DNA of 64,000 bases from Falcatimonas sp. MSJ-15 (GTDB lineage: Bacteria > Bacillota > Clostridia > Lachnospirales > Lachnospiraceae), in assembly GCF_018918265.1 (NCBI RefSeq), contig NZ_JAHLQC010000002.1, positions 186,001 to 250,000 of the forward strand. Direction: 5' to 3'. Below are positions 16,176 through 24,506 of this stretch, one piece after another. The position numbers and the translations under genes were made by a program. The number at the start of each line of letters is the position of its first letter. Position 1 is the first letter of the stretch. The notes under the pieces were generated by a model that had not been told where the DNA came from, did not search any database, and saw only the letters and a list, made by a program, of their open reading frames with translations.

Positions 16176-17834
16176 CTACTCACTCTCCTTTAATAGCTTT
16201 AATACACGATATTCCGTCCAAGTTTCATCATATTTGCCTATATTGTATGCTTTTGAAGCATACCTGCTTATATTTAATATATCATACCCTTGCTTTTCTA
16301 ATTTATCAAGCCTTTTTTTACTCTTTTTTCTCAAACTTTTCAAGTATTCTCCTTGATTATCCAATGTGTTGTATTTTTTATATTCCTGTGCATCTTTCCA
16401 ATGAATAAGTTCATGCACATATGTACTCATTGGATTATTAGGGCAAGCCATTGATTCTTGTAACTCTACCAATTTATCGACATCTAATGTGCCTGAATTA
16501 ATATACAATGTATTATTTATTGCTTTATATGTACAGACCGCATTATTTTGCATTTCTTCCGAAGATATAATTACGCATTTAGGTAAGTTATCATCTTCAC
16601 CTACAAGTTTTAATGCTTTGTTTAATAACATTTCTGTATCATGCATTTGTCTAGGTTTAACTTTTACACTATCTGATATTACTATTTCGCCCTTATAGGT
16701 TGAGTTTTCTATATTTCTTACTACTATTCTTTTCTTACCTCGTATAATGTCGGTGGTATTCTCACTTCTTTGTATCGGTCTATACTCTTGCACATCATTC
16801 ATATCTTTCAATGATACAACAAACTTATCTTCCCACTCTTTATACGTCATATCAGCAGGAACTTTCTCTTTCCCTGCTCGCCTGTCAAGTGTCTTCAAAG
16901 TATTATCATCAATGTTTGCAATCGTCACAGACCTACACCAAGGATGCATTGGTGGGAAGTTTACCCCAACCTGCGCATCGGTTGTTTTAAATACTTTTCC
17001 ATCAAGCTCCTGGCACACTTTCGATGTCTTTAAGTCCAATGTTGCCACAAATCTGTAATATTCTATTCCACTTTCCTTATAGGCTTCTGTGTCCATCTGA
17101 TTGTATATGTAGGCTGATTCAGTCCTTATAAGTCTTCTAGCGTTATTTGCTCCAACAGCAAACTTATTAAGAAATATCTTCATTGTCTCGCTCTCGGTTC
17201 TTCCCATAAGAACACTTGTAAGCAGTTCTGTCTTTAAGTCCCCGGCTAGTGTTGTTGTATTATTCCATATTCGCTTAGAATAATTAGCCCCACTCCATTT
17301 ACTCTTTAACAGTTTGCTTACTGTCTCTGGTGGCAATGTTGATACTCTATAACCGTATCCTGTCTGTTGCTGTAAAGTATATGTGTTCTTAAGAAAGCTG
17401 TCGTTAGCTGCTTTTTTATAATGCTCTGTAGACACTGCAAGCTCGTTATTATATACAAGCTTCATGACAGTGTCGACTTCTGCCATTGTGTCTTTAAGTG
17501 CATTAATACGATACCAGTATGACGGTGAATCCATCATCATACTTAGTTCTTTTATATCTATGTTATCGCCATGTAGACGTAATTCTTTTATCAGCTCGTC
17601 AACATCATTCTTGTTGTTGAGCCTTTCTAATATGTCAAGTGCCTGCTCTCTACTCATTCTATACTTAAATGCGAACCTGTCAAGCACATTATTCATCTTC
17701 TTCTCTATTTCAAGATATGCCCTGTAGTATAACTTTCCTATCCTGTCTGCTGTCTTGTCTGCGCTTTCCATCTGATGATATATAAGCCATTCTTTTCTGT
17801 TCTCCCAATATTTACTACTCTTTGTCTTCTCCAA
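16176..17834 (-). CDS. MuF minor head protein with C-terminal HExxH domain
   Basis: 552 residues. Residues about 150-330 are a phage MuF domain, which includes LKTELLTSVLMGRTESETMKI, RRLIRTESAYIYNQMDTEAYKESG and VCQELDGKVF..FPPMHPWCRSV. A linker of about 60 residues follows. The C-terminal 150 residues have a zinc-metallopeptidase motif HELIH at about 474-478, followed by YKKYNTLDNQGEYLKS and DETWTEYR, whose acidic residues may supply the third ligand. MuF proteins are packaged in the capsid and often carry polymorphic toxin or effector tails, so this domain may enter the host with DNA. It overlaps the portal gene by 20 nt. Confidence 0.82.
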   Translation of the reverse strand: MEKTKSSKYWENRKEWLIYHQMESADKTADRIGKLYYRAYLEIEKKMNNVLDRFAFKYRMSREQALDILERLNNKNDVDELIKELRLHGDNIDIKELSMMMDSPSYWYRINALKDTMAEVDTVMKLVYNNELAVSTEHYKKAANDSFLKNTYTLQQQTGYGYRVSTLPPETVSKLLKSKWSGANYSKRIWNNTTTLAGDLKTELLTSVLMGRTESETMKIFLNKFAVGANNARRLIRTESAYIYNQMDTEAYKESGIEYYRFVATLDLKTSKVCQELDGKVFKTTDAQVGVNFPPMHPWCRSVTIANIDDNTLKTLDRRAGKEKVPADMTYKEWEDKFVVSLKDMNDVQEYRPIQRSENTTDIIRGKKRIVVRNIENSTYKGEIVISDSVKVKPRQMHDTEMLLNKALKLVGEDDNLPKCVIISSEEMQNNAVCTYKAINNTLYINSGTLDVDKLVELQESMACPNNPMSTYVHELIHWKDAQEYKKYNTLDNQGEYLKSLRKKSKKRLDKLEKQGYDILNISRYASKAYNIGKYDETWTEYRVLKLLKESE

Positions 17835-19212
17835 CTGCTACATCTCCCTCTGTTGGCTTATCATTGGCTGTCTGCCCGAATATATTCTGCTGTTCTTCCA
17901 TTCCTGCCTGCTTTTCTTCTTCAAGTTCTTCAATCTCGCTGTCAACATCTTCTACAAATGGCAGCAGTGTAAGCAATGTCTTCTGGCTTACTGTTCCCTT
18001 AAGATTGCCAACTACCTGTGCAAGTTCTAACAGATTCTTAGGAAGTGACCTTGAAAATACAGGAACTATACTCATTGCTTCAACTCTTATATTCATAAGT
18101 CCAAGGAAATTACTAAACAGTCTTATTCTCTTTCTTAATCCTTTTCTGTAATATCTCTCTTTTGTCTTGGTTATCATCTCAAGACCTAATAATTTATATT
18201 CCATTGCAACACCGGAACTGTTGCCTGCGAAGTTCTCGTCTGTCAAGTTTGGTACATGTGAGAATGTATATATATCTTCCTTAAGTGCTTTTCTTAATAT
18301 CTCTGCTCCATTCTCATCCATCTGTCTTGTAAGATATTCTGCTTTGGCATCTTCCGGAAGTTCCAACAGCTTCATCTGTCTTAATCTCTTAGCCGCCTGT
18401 GTTCCCTCGTCTCCATCTCCAAGGCTTACCCCATACAGTGCAAGTATCGCATCGATAAACTGTTCCTTGTCGTTCACTCTGTCACTTGTGAGCTTATTAT
18501 ATGCGTCAATAAGTGGTATCTGCTGTTCAAAATCTCCTATCTGATATTTATTATTATCATATTCGATAAGTGGTATCTCGCCAAAATTATGTACTATCGG
18601 CTGTTCTATCGTTGCCTGTACAAGTGTTGTGCTGTTCTCTATTACAAGTCTGTACAGATAATGTTCTGTCATAATATAAGCCACATAACAATATTTGTCA
18701 TATATATCATCTTTAATCAGGTAGTAGTAGCAGGCAAACAGTTCTTTTTCTTCAATCGAACTGTCAACCACCATGAAAGTATGCTCCGGTTCAAGTGATT
18801 TAGTTCTAAGTGTTGTTGTTCCGTCCTCTACATAAACATACTCATAAGCCACGCCATACACACTCATATTAAGCGCATTATCTGAATCGGTATCATCTAC
18901 CTGTGCATCATCAAAAGCTACTAAAAGAGGCTCTAAGTCTGCGTCAGCGGTATTCTTATAACTGATTGCATTACCCATGAAATAACCTGTAGCTGTGTCT
19001 GTAATCTCTTTTGCATGATTGCATACTACTTTATTGTTTGGTACTCCAGCTGTCATTGTTCTCTCTTTTATGCTGTGTTCTCCAAGATAGTATCGCATAT
19101 TGGTATTAAGTTTCTCTGACATTGCTTCATGCTTGCCTATAAGCCTTAATATTATATTCTTGTCTATCATAAGTTCATCAAAGTTCTCTTTTGGATATGT
19201 TAATTTGTACAT
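17815..19212 (-). CDS. Portal protein (SPP1 gp6-like)
   Basis: 465 residues. Typical segments: MRYYLGEHSI, VCNHAKEITDTATGYFMGNAI, VYGVAYEYVYVEDG, and PLIDAYNKLTSDRVNDKEQFIDAILALYG. The acidic C-terminal tail (EDVDSEIEELEEEKQ..) is usual in this family. It forms the dodecameric DNA channel at one vertex and lies between terminase and MuF genes as in SPP1. Confidence 0.93.
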   Translation of the reverse strand: MYKLTYPKENFDELMIDKNIILRLIGKHEAMSEKLNTNMRYYLGEHSIKERTMTAGVPNNKVVCNHAKEITDTATGYFMGNAISYKNTADADLEPLLVAFDDAQVDDTDSDNALNMSVYGVAYEYVYVEDGTTTLRTKSLEPEHTFMVVDSSIEEKELFACYYYLIKDDIYDKYCYVAYIMTEHYLYRLVIENSTTLVQATIEQPIVHNFGEIPLIEYDNNKYQIGDFEQQIPLIDAYNKLTSDRVNDKEQFIDAILALYGVSLGDGDEGTQAAKRLRQMKLLELPEDAKAEYLTRQMDENGAEILRKALKEDIYTFSHVPNLTDENFAGNSSGVAMEYKLLGLEMITKTKERYYRKGLRKRIRLFSNFLGLMNIRVEAMSIVPVFSRSLPKNLLELAQVVGNLKGTVSQKTLLTLLPFVEDVDSEIEELEEEKQAGMEEQQNIFGQTANDKPTEGDVAVGEDKE

Positions 19213-19227
19213 GTATACTCCTTTCTG

Positions 19228-20520
19228 CTATAATCCTGGGAAGTTTGCCTTATTGCCTATCTTAACTGTCCTTGTTGCAAGTATTGTTGTCACAAAATAC
19301 CTCATTGCATCCATCGCATGGTCAAAATCTTTAACTGGCTTATCTTCTCCCTGTAATGATGCCTTTTCATCCCACACATACGATGCAAATTCTTTAATTG
19401 TATTCTCACATTTAATATTTATCTTTATTTTGTTCTCATTAAGCGCATTTCCTGTATATCTTATTCCATTCAGTACGTCATTCTTGGCTTTAATAACATT
19501 AATTCCGTTCTGCCTTAATGCTGCTATAAAAGATGCTGCTGATGGGTCAACTATCATTGCTTTAATTGATATTCCCCCAAGAAAATTCTTAAGGTCCTCA
19601 ATATACTCGTTATCTGTCTTCTGTATCTTGTTTTCACGTCCAGAGTAATAATATTCCCTTGTACAATAATAAACTCCGTCTATGCCCTTTTCCCACAGTA
19701 AAAACACTGTTGCATTTTGCGTACCATAGTCGCATGACACATATTTGTTAAATGGTGTAATCTCTGGCATTGTCTCAAACGTATGCTTTGCTTTGTCAAA
19801 CATATCATATATGACACCCTCTGCCATTGCCCACAGACCCAATATATAACGTTTATAGAACACTCCTGTATACATTGCTCTATATCTCGCTTTAATGTCT
19901 TCTGCAAGGCTTAGATTATCATCCATTGTAAAATGCAGATATATAAGATTCTTATCATCTGTCTTATCTATCCACTCTTTCTTAAACCAATGTTCAGGTC
20001 CATCCGGATTACAGTTGAACCAAAACTTACTACCTTCAACAGAACAACGTCCTGTTGCCTGATTAACAAATGACTGTGGCATAAGTGCAACTTCATCAAA
20101 GAACATTCCGGCAAGTGTTATACCCTGTATTAAGTCCTGTGACCTCTCATCTTTGCCACCAAATATATAAAAATAATTGATTGTATTGCCTCTTGCCACT
20201 ATAACAAGGTTATCTACCCTGTTATCTGTTATCTTGTATCCTCGTGACTTTAACATGAGCTTTAACCAGAACAATACATTTCTTCTAAATGACCCTATTG
20301 TCTTTCCTGCCATACCGAAGTTCTGTCCATTGTATTTAGTCATTGTCCATATAACGTAGGATAATGACATTGATACAGTCTTACCGCTTCTGATTGCTCC
20401 ATCTGCTATTATTCCATCTTTTTTGCTTACTGGTGAACTATCACACCACCAATTCAATACTTTGCGCTGTTTTCTCGAAAATGGTCTGAACTGAAATACC
20501 TGATTAATCTTCTTTTTCAT
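19228..20520 (-). CDS. Terminase large subunit (PBSX family)
   Basis: 430 residues. ATPase: Walker A-like DGAIRSGKT near residue 40, Walker B GMFFDEVALMP near 135-145, and C-motif region FNCNPDGPEHWFKKEW. Nuclease: CDYGTQNATVF near residue 245, MIVDPSAASF near 320, and DFDHAMDAMRYF near 400. These are the acidic residues of the RNase H-like fold. It cuts and pumps phage DNA. The family usually indicates headful or pac-type packaging. Confidence 0.95.
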   Translation of the reverse strand: MKKKINQVFQFRPFSRKQRKVLNWWCDSSPVSKKDGIIADGAIRSGKTVSMSLSYVIWTMTKYNGQNFGMAGKTIGSFRRNVLFWLKLMLKSRGYKITDNRVDNLVIVARGNTINYFYIFGGKDERSQDLIQGITLAGMFFDEVALMPQSFVNQATGRCSVEGSKFWFNCNPDGPEHWFKKEWIDKTDDKNLIYLHFTMDDNLSLAEDIKARYRAMYTGVFYKRYILGLWAMAEGVIYDMFDKAKHTFETMPEITPFNKYVSCDYGTQNATVFLLWEKGIDGVYYCTREYYYSGRENKIQKTDNEYIEDLKNFLGGISIKAMIVDPSAASFIAALRQNGINVIKAKNDVLNGIRYTGNALNENKIKINIKCENTIKEFASYVWDEKASLQGEDKPVKDFDHAMDAMRYFVTTILATRTVKIGNKANFPGL

Positions 20521-21316
20521 CTTCCCAATCCTCGCCTGCTGATGCGTTTAATGCATCAATAAATCCGTCATCCGCTGTCTCTTCATCATCTTCTGTATCA
20601 AGTTTGGCTCTCATCACTGCTAATCTTGCTTTCTGTTCTTCTGTTGCTATGTTCAGATGGTCAGATAACCATTGCAATGCTTTCATTCTGTCAGCAAGTT
20701 TGATTCTAGCTTCACCTTTTACATTTGATATCTCTGTTATTAACGTTCCGTCAATCTTGGTGCTGTCATTGAATGTAAGATAATTGCGTGTAATCTCTTC
20801 TCCTGTCTCTTCATCTCTTCCTTTTTCACTTCCAAATGTCATATATTCGGTCACATCTGCAAATGCTATATCCATATACTTCTGGAAGATATCATCTTCT
20901 GTAAGCCATTCCCTATTAAGCCTGTTCTGTTTTAATCTCTCTATCTCTGCTTTTATGTTAGGATTCTTAATCAGCTTACCAGAGTTACCGCACGCACTTT
21001 CATAACTGCATCCATACGCTTTCTGATATGATTTTGTTGCATTGAAAGACTTCACATAGTAAACGCAAAAAAGTTTCTGTTTATCCGTCAAATTGCTGTT
21101 CTCTGATATGGTCCTTACTTCTTTTACTATCTTCTCTTCTTCTTTCTTTTTCTGCCATTCTTTGTAGGGATTGTCCGAACGTTCGTCCCAATTCTGAACA
21201 TGTTTCCATCTTCTTACTGTTCCATCCGGAACATTTAATTTTTTTGCTATGTCTATAAGCCTCTCACCTTTCTGGTACAGTCTCTTTGCCTCCTGCATCT
21301 TCTCTGTTCTTTGCAT
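20504..21316 (-). CDS. Terminase small subunit
   Basis: 270 residues. The N-terminal helix-turn-helix (EAKRLYQKGERLIDIAKKLNVPDGTVRRWK) is the PBSX/phage_terminase N-terminal form. Terminase_2 follows (LTDKQKLFCVYYVKSFNATKSYQKAYGCSYESACGNSG.LIKNPNIKAEI). The end is acidic. It recognises the packaging site and loads the large subunit; it overlaps terL by 17 nt. It is the first gene after late promoter copy 3. Confidence 0.93.
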   Translation of the reverse strand: MQRTEKMQEAKRLYQKGERLIDIAKKLNVPDGTVRRWKHVQNWDERSDNPYKEWQKKKEEEKIVKEVRTISENSNLTDKQKLFCVYYVKSFNATKSYQKAYGCSYESACGNSGKLIKNPNIKAEIERLKQNRLNREWLTEDDIFQKYMDIAFADVTEYMTFGSEKGRDEETGEEITRNYLTFNDSTKIDGTLITEISNVKGEARIKLADRMKALQWLSDHLNIATEEQKARLAVMRAKLDTEDDEETADDGFIDALNASAGEDWEDEKED

Positions 21317-21365
21317 ATACTATCACCGCCTCTCTGCTATGCTGCCATTTCTTTGCCACTTACAA

Positions 21366-21403
21366 CAATACCCCCAACATTCCAACATTGTTGAGGGTAT
21401 TGC
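21366..21403 (-). other. Leader hairpin of the late packaging operon
   Basis: CAATACCCCCAACA at 21367-21380 pairs with TGTTGAGGGTATTG further on, giving a stem of about 13 bp with a short loop. It is between late promoter copy 3 and terS. There is no T-run, so it looks like an RNA structure in the leader rather than a terminator. Confidence 0.5.
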
Positions 21404-21478
21404 CGCTAATATTTATACTTAAAAGGAGGGTATTAAAAAAATAACAAAAACAAGTAACAGTATCTTGTTCACAAGTTA

Positions 21479-21513
21479 ATTATAATATACCGAAATGTGT
21501 TTGTACTGCCAAC
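21479..21513 (-). promoter_or_regulatory. Late promoter copy 3 (packaging operon)
   Basis: GTTGGCAGTACAAACA at 21498-21513 and TATAAT at 21479-21484, 13 nt apart. It lies downstream of the ArpU/RinA-like regulator gene and upstream of terS, the normal position of the first late promoter. Confidence 0.85.
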
Positions 21514-21621
21514 TTTTATCAAAAACACACTTTTTTATATCTTTTTTGAGCTAACTTGTTAATTATTAATCGTGCTTTCTTGCTTGTTATTGCTATAAAG
21601 TATACATAGTTTTCTATAACA

Positions 21622-22092
21622 TTAATAAATACACTGTTTTCTTGCCACTTTCCTGTATACTCTAAGTCCTCGCTCCTCTGCGAATATTTCAACTGCCATA
21701 TCAAGCCATCTGTAGATGCTTCTCTCTCCACATGGATAAGCAATGCTTAATCTTGACACATTCCTACTGATTATTCCTTTCTTGTTGCACATGATGAAAT
21801 CAGGATGCATATACACTTCTTTTACTGCACGTTTAATATTTCTTCCCTGTCTTAACACACTTAATCGCTTAAATGTATTAATTACTGCAATCACATCTCT
21901 CATCTCTGCTTCATGGTCTCTTTCAATCTGTTCCATTCTCTCCAGTGTTGCATCCGATAGTGCGTTTTTAACCGATACAACCTGTCTTTTCGCTCTGTCT
22001 CTTATTGTTTTTATGTATTCTTCTTCAGTTGGTTCTCCTATTATTGCATAATATCTAAATGCCTCAATAGCATAATTTCTTACAAAATTCAT
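21622..22092 (-). CDS. ArpU/RinA-like late transcription activator
   Basis: 156 residues. The N-terminal half is helical (YAIEAFRYYAIIGEPTEEEYIK.., RMEQIERDHEAEMRDVIAVINTF). The C-terminal part has a helix-turn-helix-like end (AYPCGERSIYRWLDMAVEIFAEERGL), which resembles the region-4-like C-terminus of ArpU/RinA phage regulators. Those proteins switch on terminase and structural genes. It is encoded directly before the late promoter at 21479-21513, so it is the obvious candidate to bind the repeated box. Confidence 0.75.
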   Translation of the reverse strand: MNFVRNYAIEAFRYYAIIGEPTEEEYIKTIRDRAKRQVVSVKNALSDATLERMEQIERDHEAEMRDVIAVINTFKRLSVLRQGRNIKRAVKEVYMHPDFIMCNKKGIISRNVSRLSIAYPCGERSIYRWLDMAVEIFAEERGLRVYRKVARKQCIY

Positions 22093-22115
22093 TATCTTCT
22101 CTCCCTATATATGTT

Positions 22116-22514
22116 TTATTGTCCGTTACTTGTGTTAGTTCTCTGTCTGTATGATGTGCATACATTATCCCACTCATTAAGTAATGGAATTATCACTGTT
22201 TTGGTTTCTTTAACTACATTTTGCACAGGTGTCAGGCTGATATTGTATTTATCTGCTATCTGCTTTGTTGACATCCCTCTTATGTAGTCCATACTCATCT
22301 CCCAATTTCTAAGTTGCGCTTTACTTGTATCACAGTCATTAACATCTTCACACACTATTGTATACTTTGTAAGTTGTCCTTTTTTCGTTCTACAAAGTAT
22401 TGTTCTGAATCCTGCTACCCCTTGACTTATCTTTAACTGTTCTGCACATTGTGACGCATCTTCAAAAGCGACTATTTCATCATTTTTGTTCAGGTACACT
22501 GTGTAATATATCAT
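22116..22514 (-). CDS. HTH-containing phage protein, unknown
   Basis: 132 residues. The N-terminal part YTVYLNKNDEIVAFEDASQCAEQLKIS resembles small phage proteins thought to bind nucleic acid. The C-terminal RGMSTKQIADKYNISLTPVQNVVKE is a plausible helix-turn-helix. RBS GAGGGAAAG. Placement just before the late activator suggests a regulatory role. Confidence 0.6.
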   Translation of the reverse strand: MIYYTVYLNKNDEIVAFEDASQCAEQLKISQGVAGFRTILCRTKKGQLTKYTIVCEDVNDCDTSKAQLRNWEMSMDYIRGMSTKQIADKYNISLTPVQNVVKETKTVIIPLLNEWDNVCTSYRQRTNTSNGQ

Positions 22515-22611
22515 TCTGCTTTCCCTCTCTCATTGACTTTGTTATTGTCTTCCATGCTGATTTTTTTAGATTCTTGTAACTGTTGTGTTGCTTAGATGCT
22601 CTTTTGCTCAT
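22480..22611 (-). CDS. Very small basic phage protein (43 aa)
   Basis: ATG at 22611, with GGAGGGAG 7 nt upstream, and TGA at 22480. Sequence starts MSKRASKQHNSYKNLKKSAWKTITKSM; strongly basic. It overlaps the following gene by 35 nt in another frame, which weakens the case, but its RBS is among the best here. It may be a DNA- or RNA-binding peptide. Confidence 0.5.
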   Translation of the reverse strand: MSKRASKQHNSYKNLKKSAWKTITKSMREGKQNDILHSVPEQK

Positions 22612-22613
22612 TA

Positions 22614-22799
22614 TCAATCTCCCTCCAATTCTTCCATGAGGTCACATATCTGCTCTTTCATGTCGTTCAATTCATTCTCCAATCGTTCAATCTCGTAATC
22701 TTTAGCTTCGATTACATATTCAAGGTCCTCAATCTTATCTTTAAGGTGTCGTATTATATTATCTTCTCCATACTTATCTATCTTCTTCCTGTACTTCAT
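22614..22799 (-). CDS. Coiled-coil phage protein (61 aa)
   Basis: Sequence MKYRKKIDKYGEDNIIRHLK followed by a continuous heptad-repeat region (DKIEDLEYVIEAKDYEIERL, LENELNDMKEQICDLMEEL). A short homodimerising coiled coil is predicted. It overlaps the upstream gene by 26 nt. Function unknown; such proteins are common in early operons. Confidence 0.6.
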   Translation of the reverse strand: MKYRKKIDKYGEDNIIRHLKDKIEDLEYVIEAKDYEIERLENELNDMKEQICDLMEELEGD

Positions 22800-23217
22800 G
22801 CCATTGTTCCTCCTTCTTTCCTACCCATCGTTCGTGTATATCTACCTGTTCAAAAAACTCTGGTTCCTCGCCTATCTCTGCGATATAGTCCATGACAAGT
22901 TGTTTGAATTCTCTGTTGTATTTGTCATAAATCGGCTCTCTGTTTGCGTATTCGCCCCTTATGCTTGAGATGTTCCAACTTTCTGCAACTTCTCCGACCT
23001 GCTCACACATGTGTACTTCCGCATCGTAGAGTATTTCTTCCAGCTCGTTGACATCAACTGTAGCTTTTGAAAACTCGCCGATGTAAATTTCACCATTGAT
23101 ACATTCGCTTTCTGCGTCTTTGACACATTCTTCAATTGTCGCAAATGGTCCATTCTCCCACTCGCTAAGTGATACTTTTTCAAATTTATCTGTCCAGCAG
23201 TATATTTTTTCGCTCAT
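22774..23217 (-). CDS. Acidic phage protein, unknown
   Basis: 147 residues, Glu-rich (WENGPFATIEECVKDAESECINGEIYIGEF). The family is not recognised. It resembles in style small acidic early proteins found near DnaC loaders in clostridial phages; no motif supports an enzyme. Start at 23217 follows GAGTGTGAG. Confidence 0.6.
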   Translation of the reverse strand: MSEKIYCWTDKFEKVSLSEWENGPFATIEECVKDAESECINGEIYIGEFSKATVDVNELEEILYDAEVHMCEQVGEVAESWNISSIRGEYANREPIYDKYNREFKQLVMDYIAEIGEEPEFFEQVDIHERWVGKKEEQWHEVQEEDR

Positions 23218-23221
23218 ATTC

Positions 23222-23635
23222 TCACACTCCTATGTAATCTGCTATATTCATCTGTCCATCAATCTCGTTTAGTGGTAGACTTTCTTTGTTCTGCTCTATT
23301 ACTGCTACTGCTTCATCATTACCCGCAAGGTTAACCATAAGTTTATTATTACTCCATAATTCCCAACCTTTGACTTCCATTTCTAACAGTTGTTTAGGAA
23401 TTGCTTTAATAATCACTCCATAAATATCTTTCCCGGTGTCTAATGTATTGATTGGTCTACATATTGTCTTCCATCTTGGTTCTGTAGTATCATCTGCAAA
23501 CATATCCTCGCATTCATCAGGTCCAATGTGATAACAATCAATCAGATAACCACCTTTGTTTCCCCTGTAGTCTCTAATATCAGCAGTTATACTTCTAACT
23601 GCATACCCTGTTTCTAACAGTTCTCTTAATGTCAT
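23222..23635 (-). CDS. Phage protein, unknown
   Basis: About 137 residues from an ATG at 23635 (MTLRELLETGYAVRSITADIRDYRG). AGGAGATATTAAAAGA lies before this ATG; the frame is open to 23665. Ends EIDGQMNIADYIGV, a short tail with a PIP-box or clamp-binding look (QMNIADYI), similar to the QMNVTDYP near the end of the RecT protein here. Function unknown. Confidence 0.6.
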   Translation of the reverse strand: MTLRELLETGYAVRSITADIRDYRGNKGGYLIDCYHIGPDECEDMFADDTTEPRWKTICRPINTLDTGKDIYGVIIKAIPKQLLEMEVKGWELWSNNKLMVNLAGNDEAVAVIEQNKESLPLNEIDGQMNIADYIGV

Positions 23636-23639
23636 TCTT

Positions 23640-23723
23640 TTAATATCTCCTGTCCTTATCATCAAATATTATTAACACTGCTGCTATTATTATTAAAATG
23701 GCTGTTACTATTGTTTTAGTCAT
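23640..23723 (-). CDS. Tiny membrane peptide (27 aa)
   Basis: ATG at 23723, TAA at 23640. It has one TM helix (TIVTAILIIIAAVLIIF) with a charged end (DDKDRRY). RBS AGGAGATAAGG lies in the end of the DnaC gene, and its own stop overlaps the RBS of the next gene. Single-helix phage peptides are often missed; a similar one is at 31978-32076. Confidence 0.45.
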   Translation of the reverse strand: MTKTIVTAILIIIAAVLIIFDDKDRRY

Positions 23724-23726
23724 TAA

Positions 23727-24506
23727 CTACCTTATCTCCTGTATTCTATTTTTCATCATGTCATTGTTATTCTTTGCGATTAAGTCTCTTACGCTTTCTT
23801 CTGGAAATTCTAACATAATGCTTTTCTCTTTTATTCTGCTTGTAATTCGCTCATCATACATAAGTTCATCAAGTGTGCAGTTGGATGTATAGATTGTAAC
23901 TTTGCTTAGAGCGTAACGCTCATTGATTATGTGATAAAATTCATTGTTTACCCACTCTGATATTTTTTCCTGTCCAAAATCATCAATTACAAGTATGTCT
24001 GTCTGTGTTAAGTCATTTAAAAGTGTACTTTCGTTGATATTGCTGTCGTTTCTCTGCCATGATGCCTTTATCTCATTAAGAATTGATATTGCTGTTGCAA
24101 ATTTAACTCTGTGTCCTTGCTTCAACAGTTCACTTGCTATCGAAACTGCTAATCTTGTCTTACCAGAGCCTTTTGTATGTGAATAGATATATAACCCTAA
24201 TCCGTCTGCTTTAAGTTCTTCAAACTCATCTATGTAGCATCTTACAGTTTTTAATATATTAGCTATCTGTAATCTATTGTACTGTTCATATACATCTGTT
24301 CTGAATGTATCAAGTGTAATATTACTAAAATGTACTGGAATATCTGCAAAAGCTTGTCTGCGCTCTTGTATCCTTAACTGTCTGCAACTACACTCTTTTG
24401 CCGAATCGGTTACAGGGTTATATATAAACTCCATATCCTTACACAACTCACATTTGTACTTTTTCACTTCCGTCTGGGTTGTATTTCGTGTTGTAGTGCT
24501 GTGCAT
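23727..24506 (-). CDS. DnaC-like helicase loader (AAA+ ATPase)
   Basis: About 259 residues from the ATG at 24506. Zinc-binding start (CELCKDMEFIYNP...AKECSC), Walker A YSHTKGSGKTRLA, Walker B TDILVIDDFGQEKISEW, sensor IYTSNCTLDEL, and arginine-finger region DERITSRIKEKS. It loads the host replicative helicase at the phage origin. The frame is open to 24701 but overlaps the upstream gene. The start is uncertain because no strong RBS precedes 24506. It is adjacent to the replisome organizer, as is normal. Confidence 0.88.
   Translation of the reverse strand: MHSTTTRNTTQTEVKKYKCELCKDMEFIYNPVTDSAKECSCRQLRIQERRQAFADIPVHFSNITLDTFRTDVYEQYNRLQIANILKTVRCYIDEFEELKADGLGLYIYSHTKGSGKTRLAVSIASELLKQGHRVKFATAISILNEIKASWQRNDSNINESTLLNDLTQTDILVIDDFGQEKISEWVNNEFYHIINERYALSKVTIYTSNCTLDELMYDERITSRIKEKSIMLEFPEESVRDLIAKNNNDMMKNRIQEIR

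Noticed and set aside
21519..21743. 74-residue frame overlapping the ArpU/RinA-like gene
   Set aside because: Shares 122 nt with a better supported gene on the same strand, covers late promoter-proximal DNA, and has no RBS.
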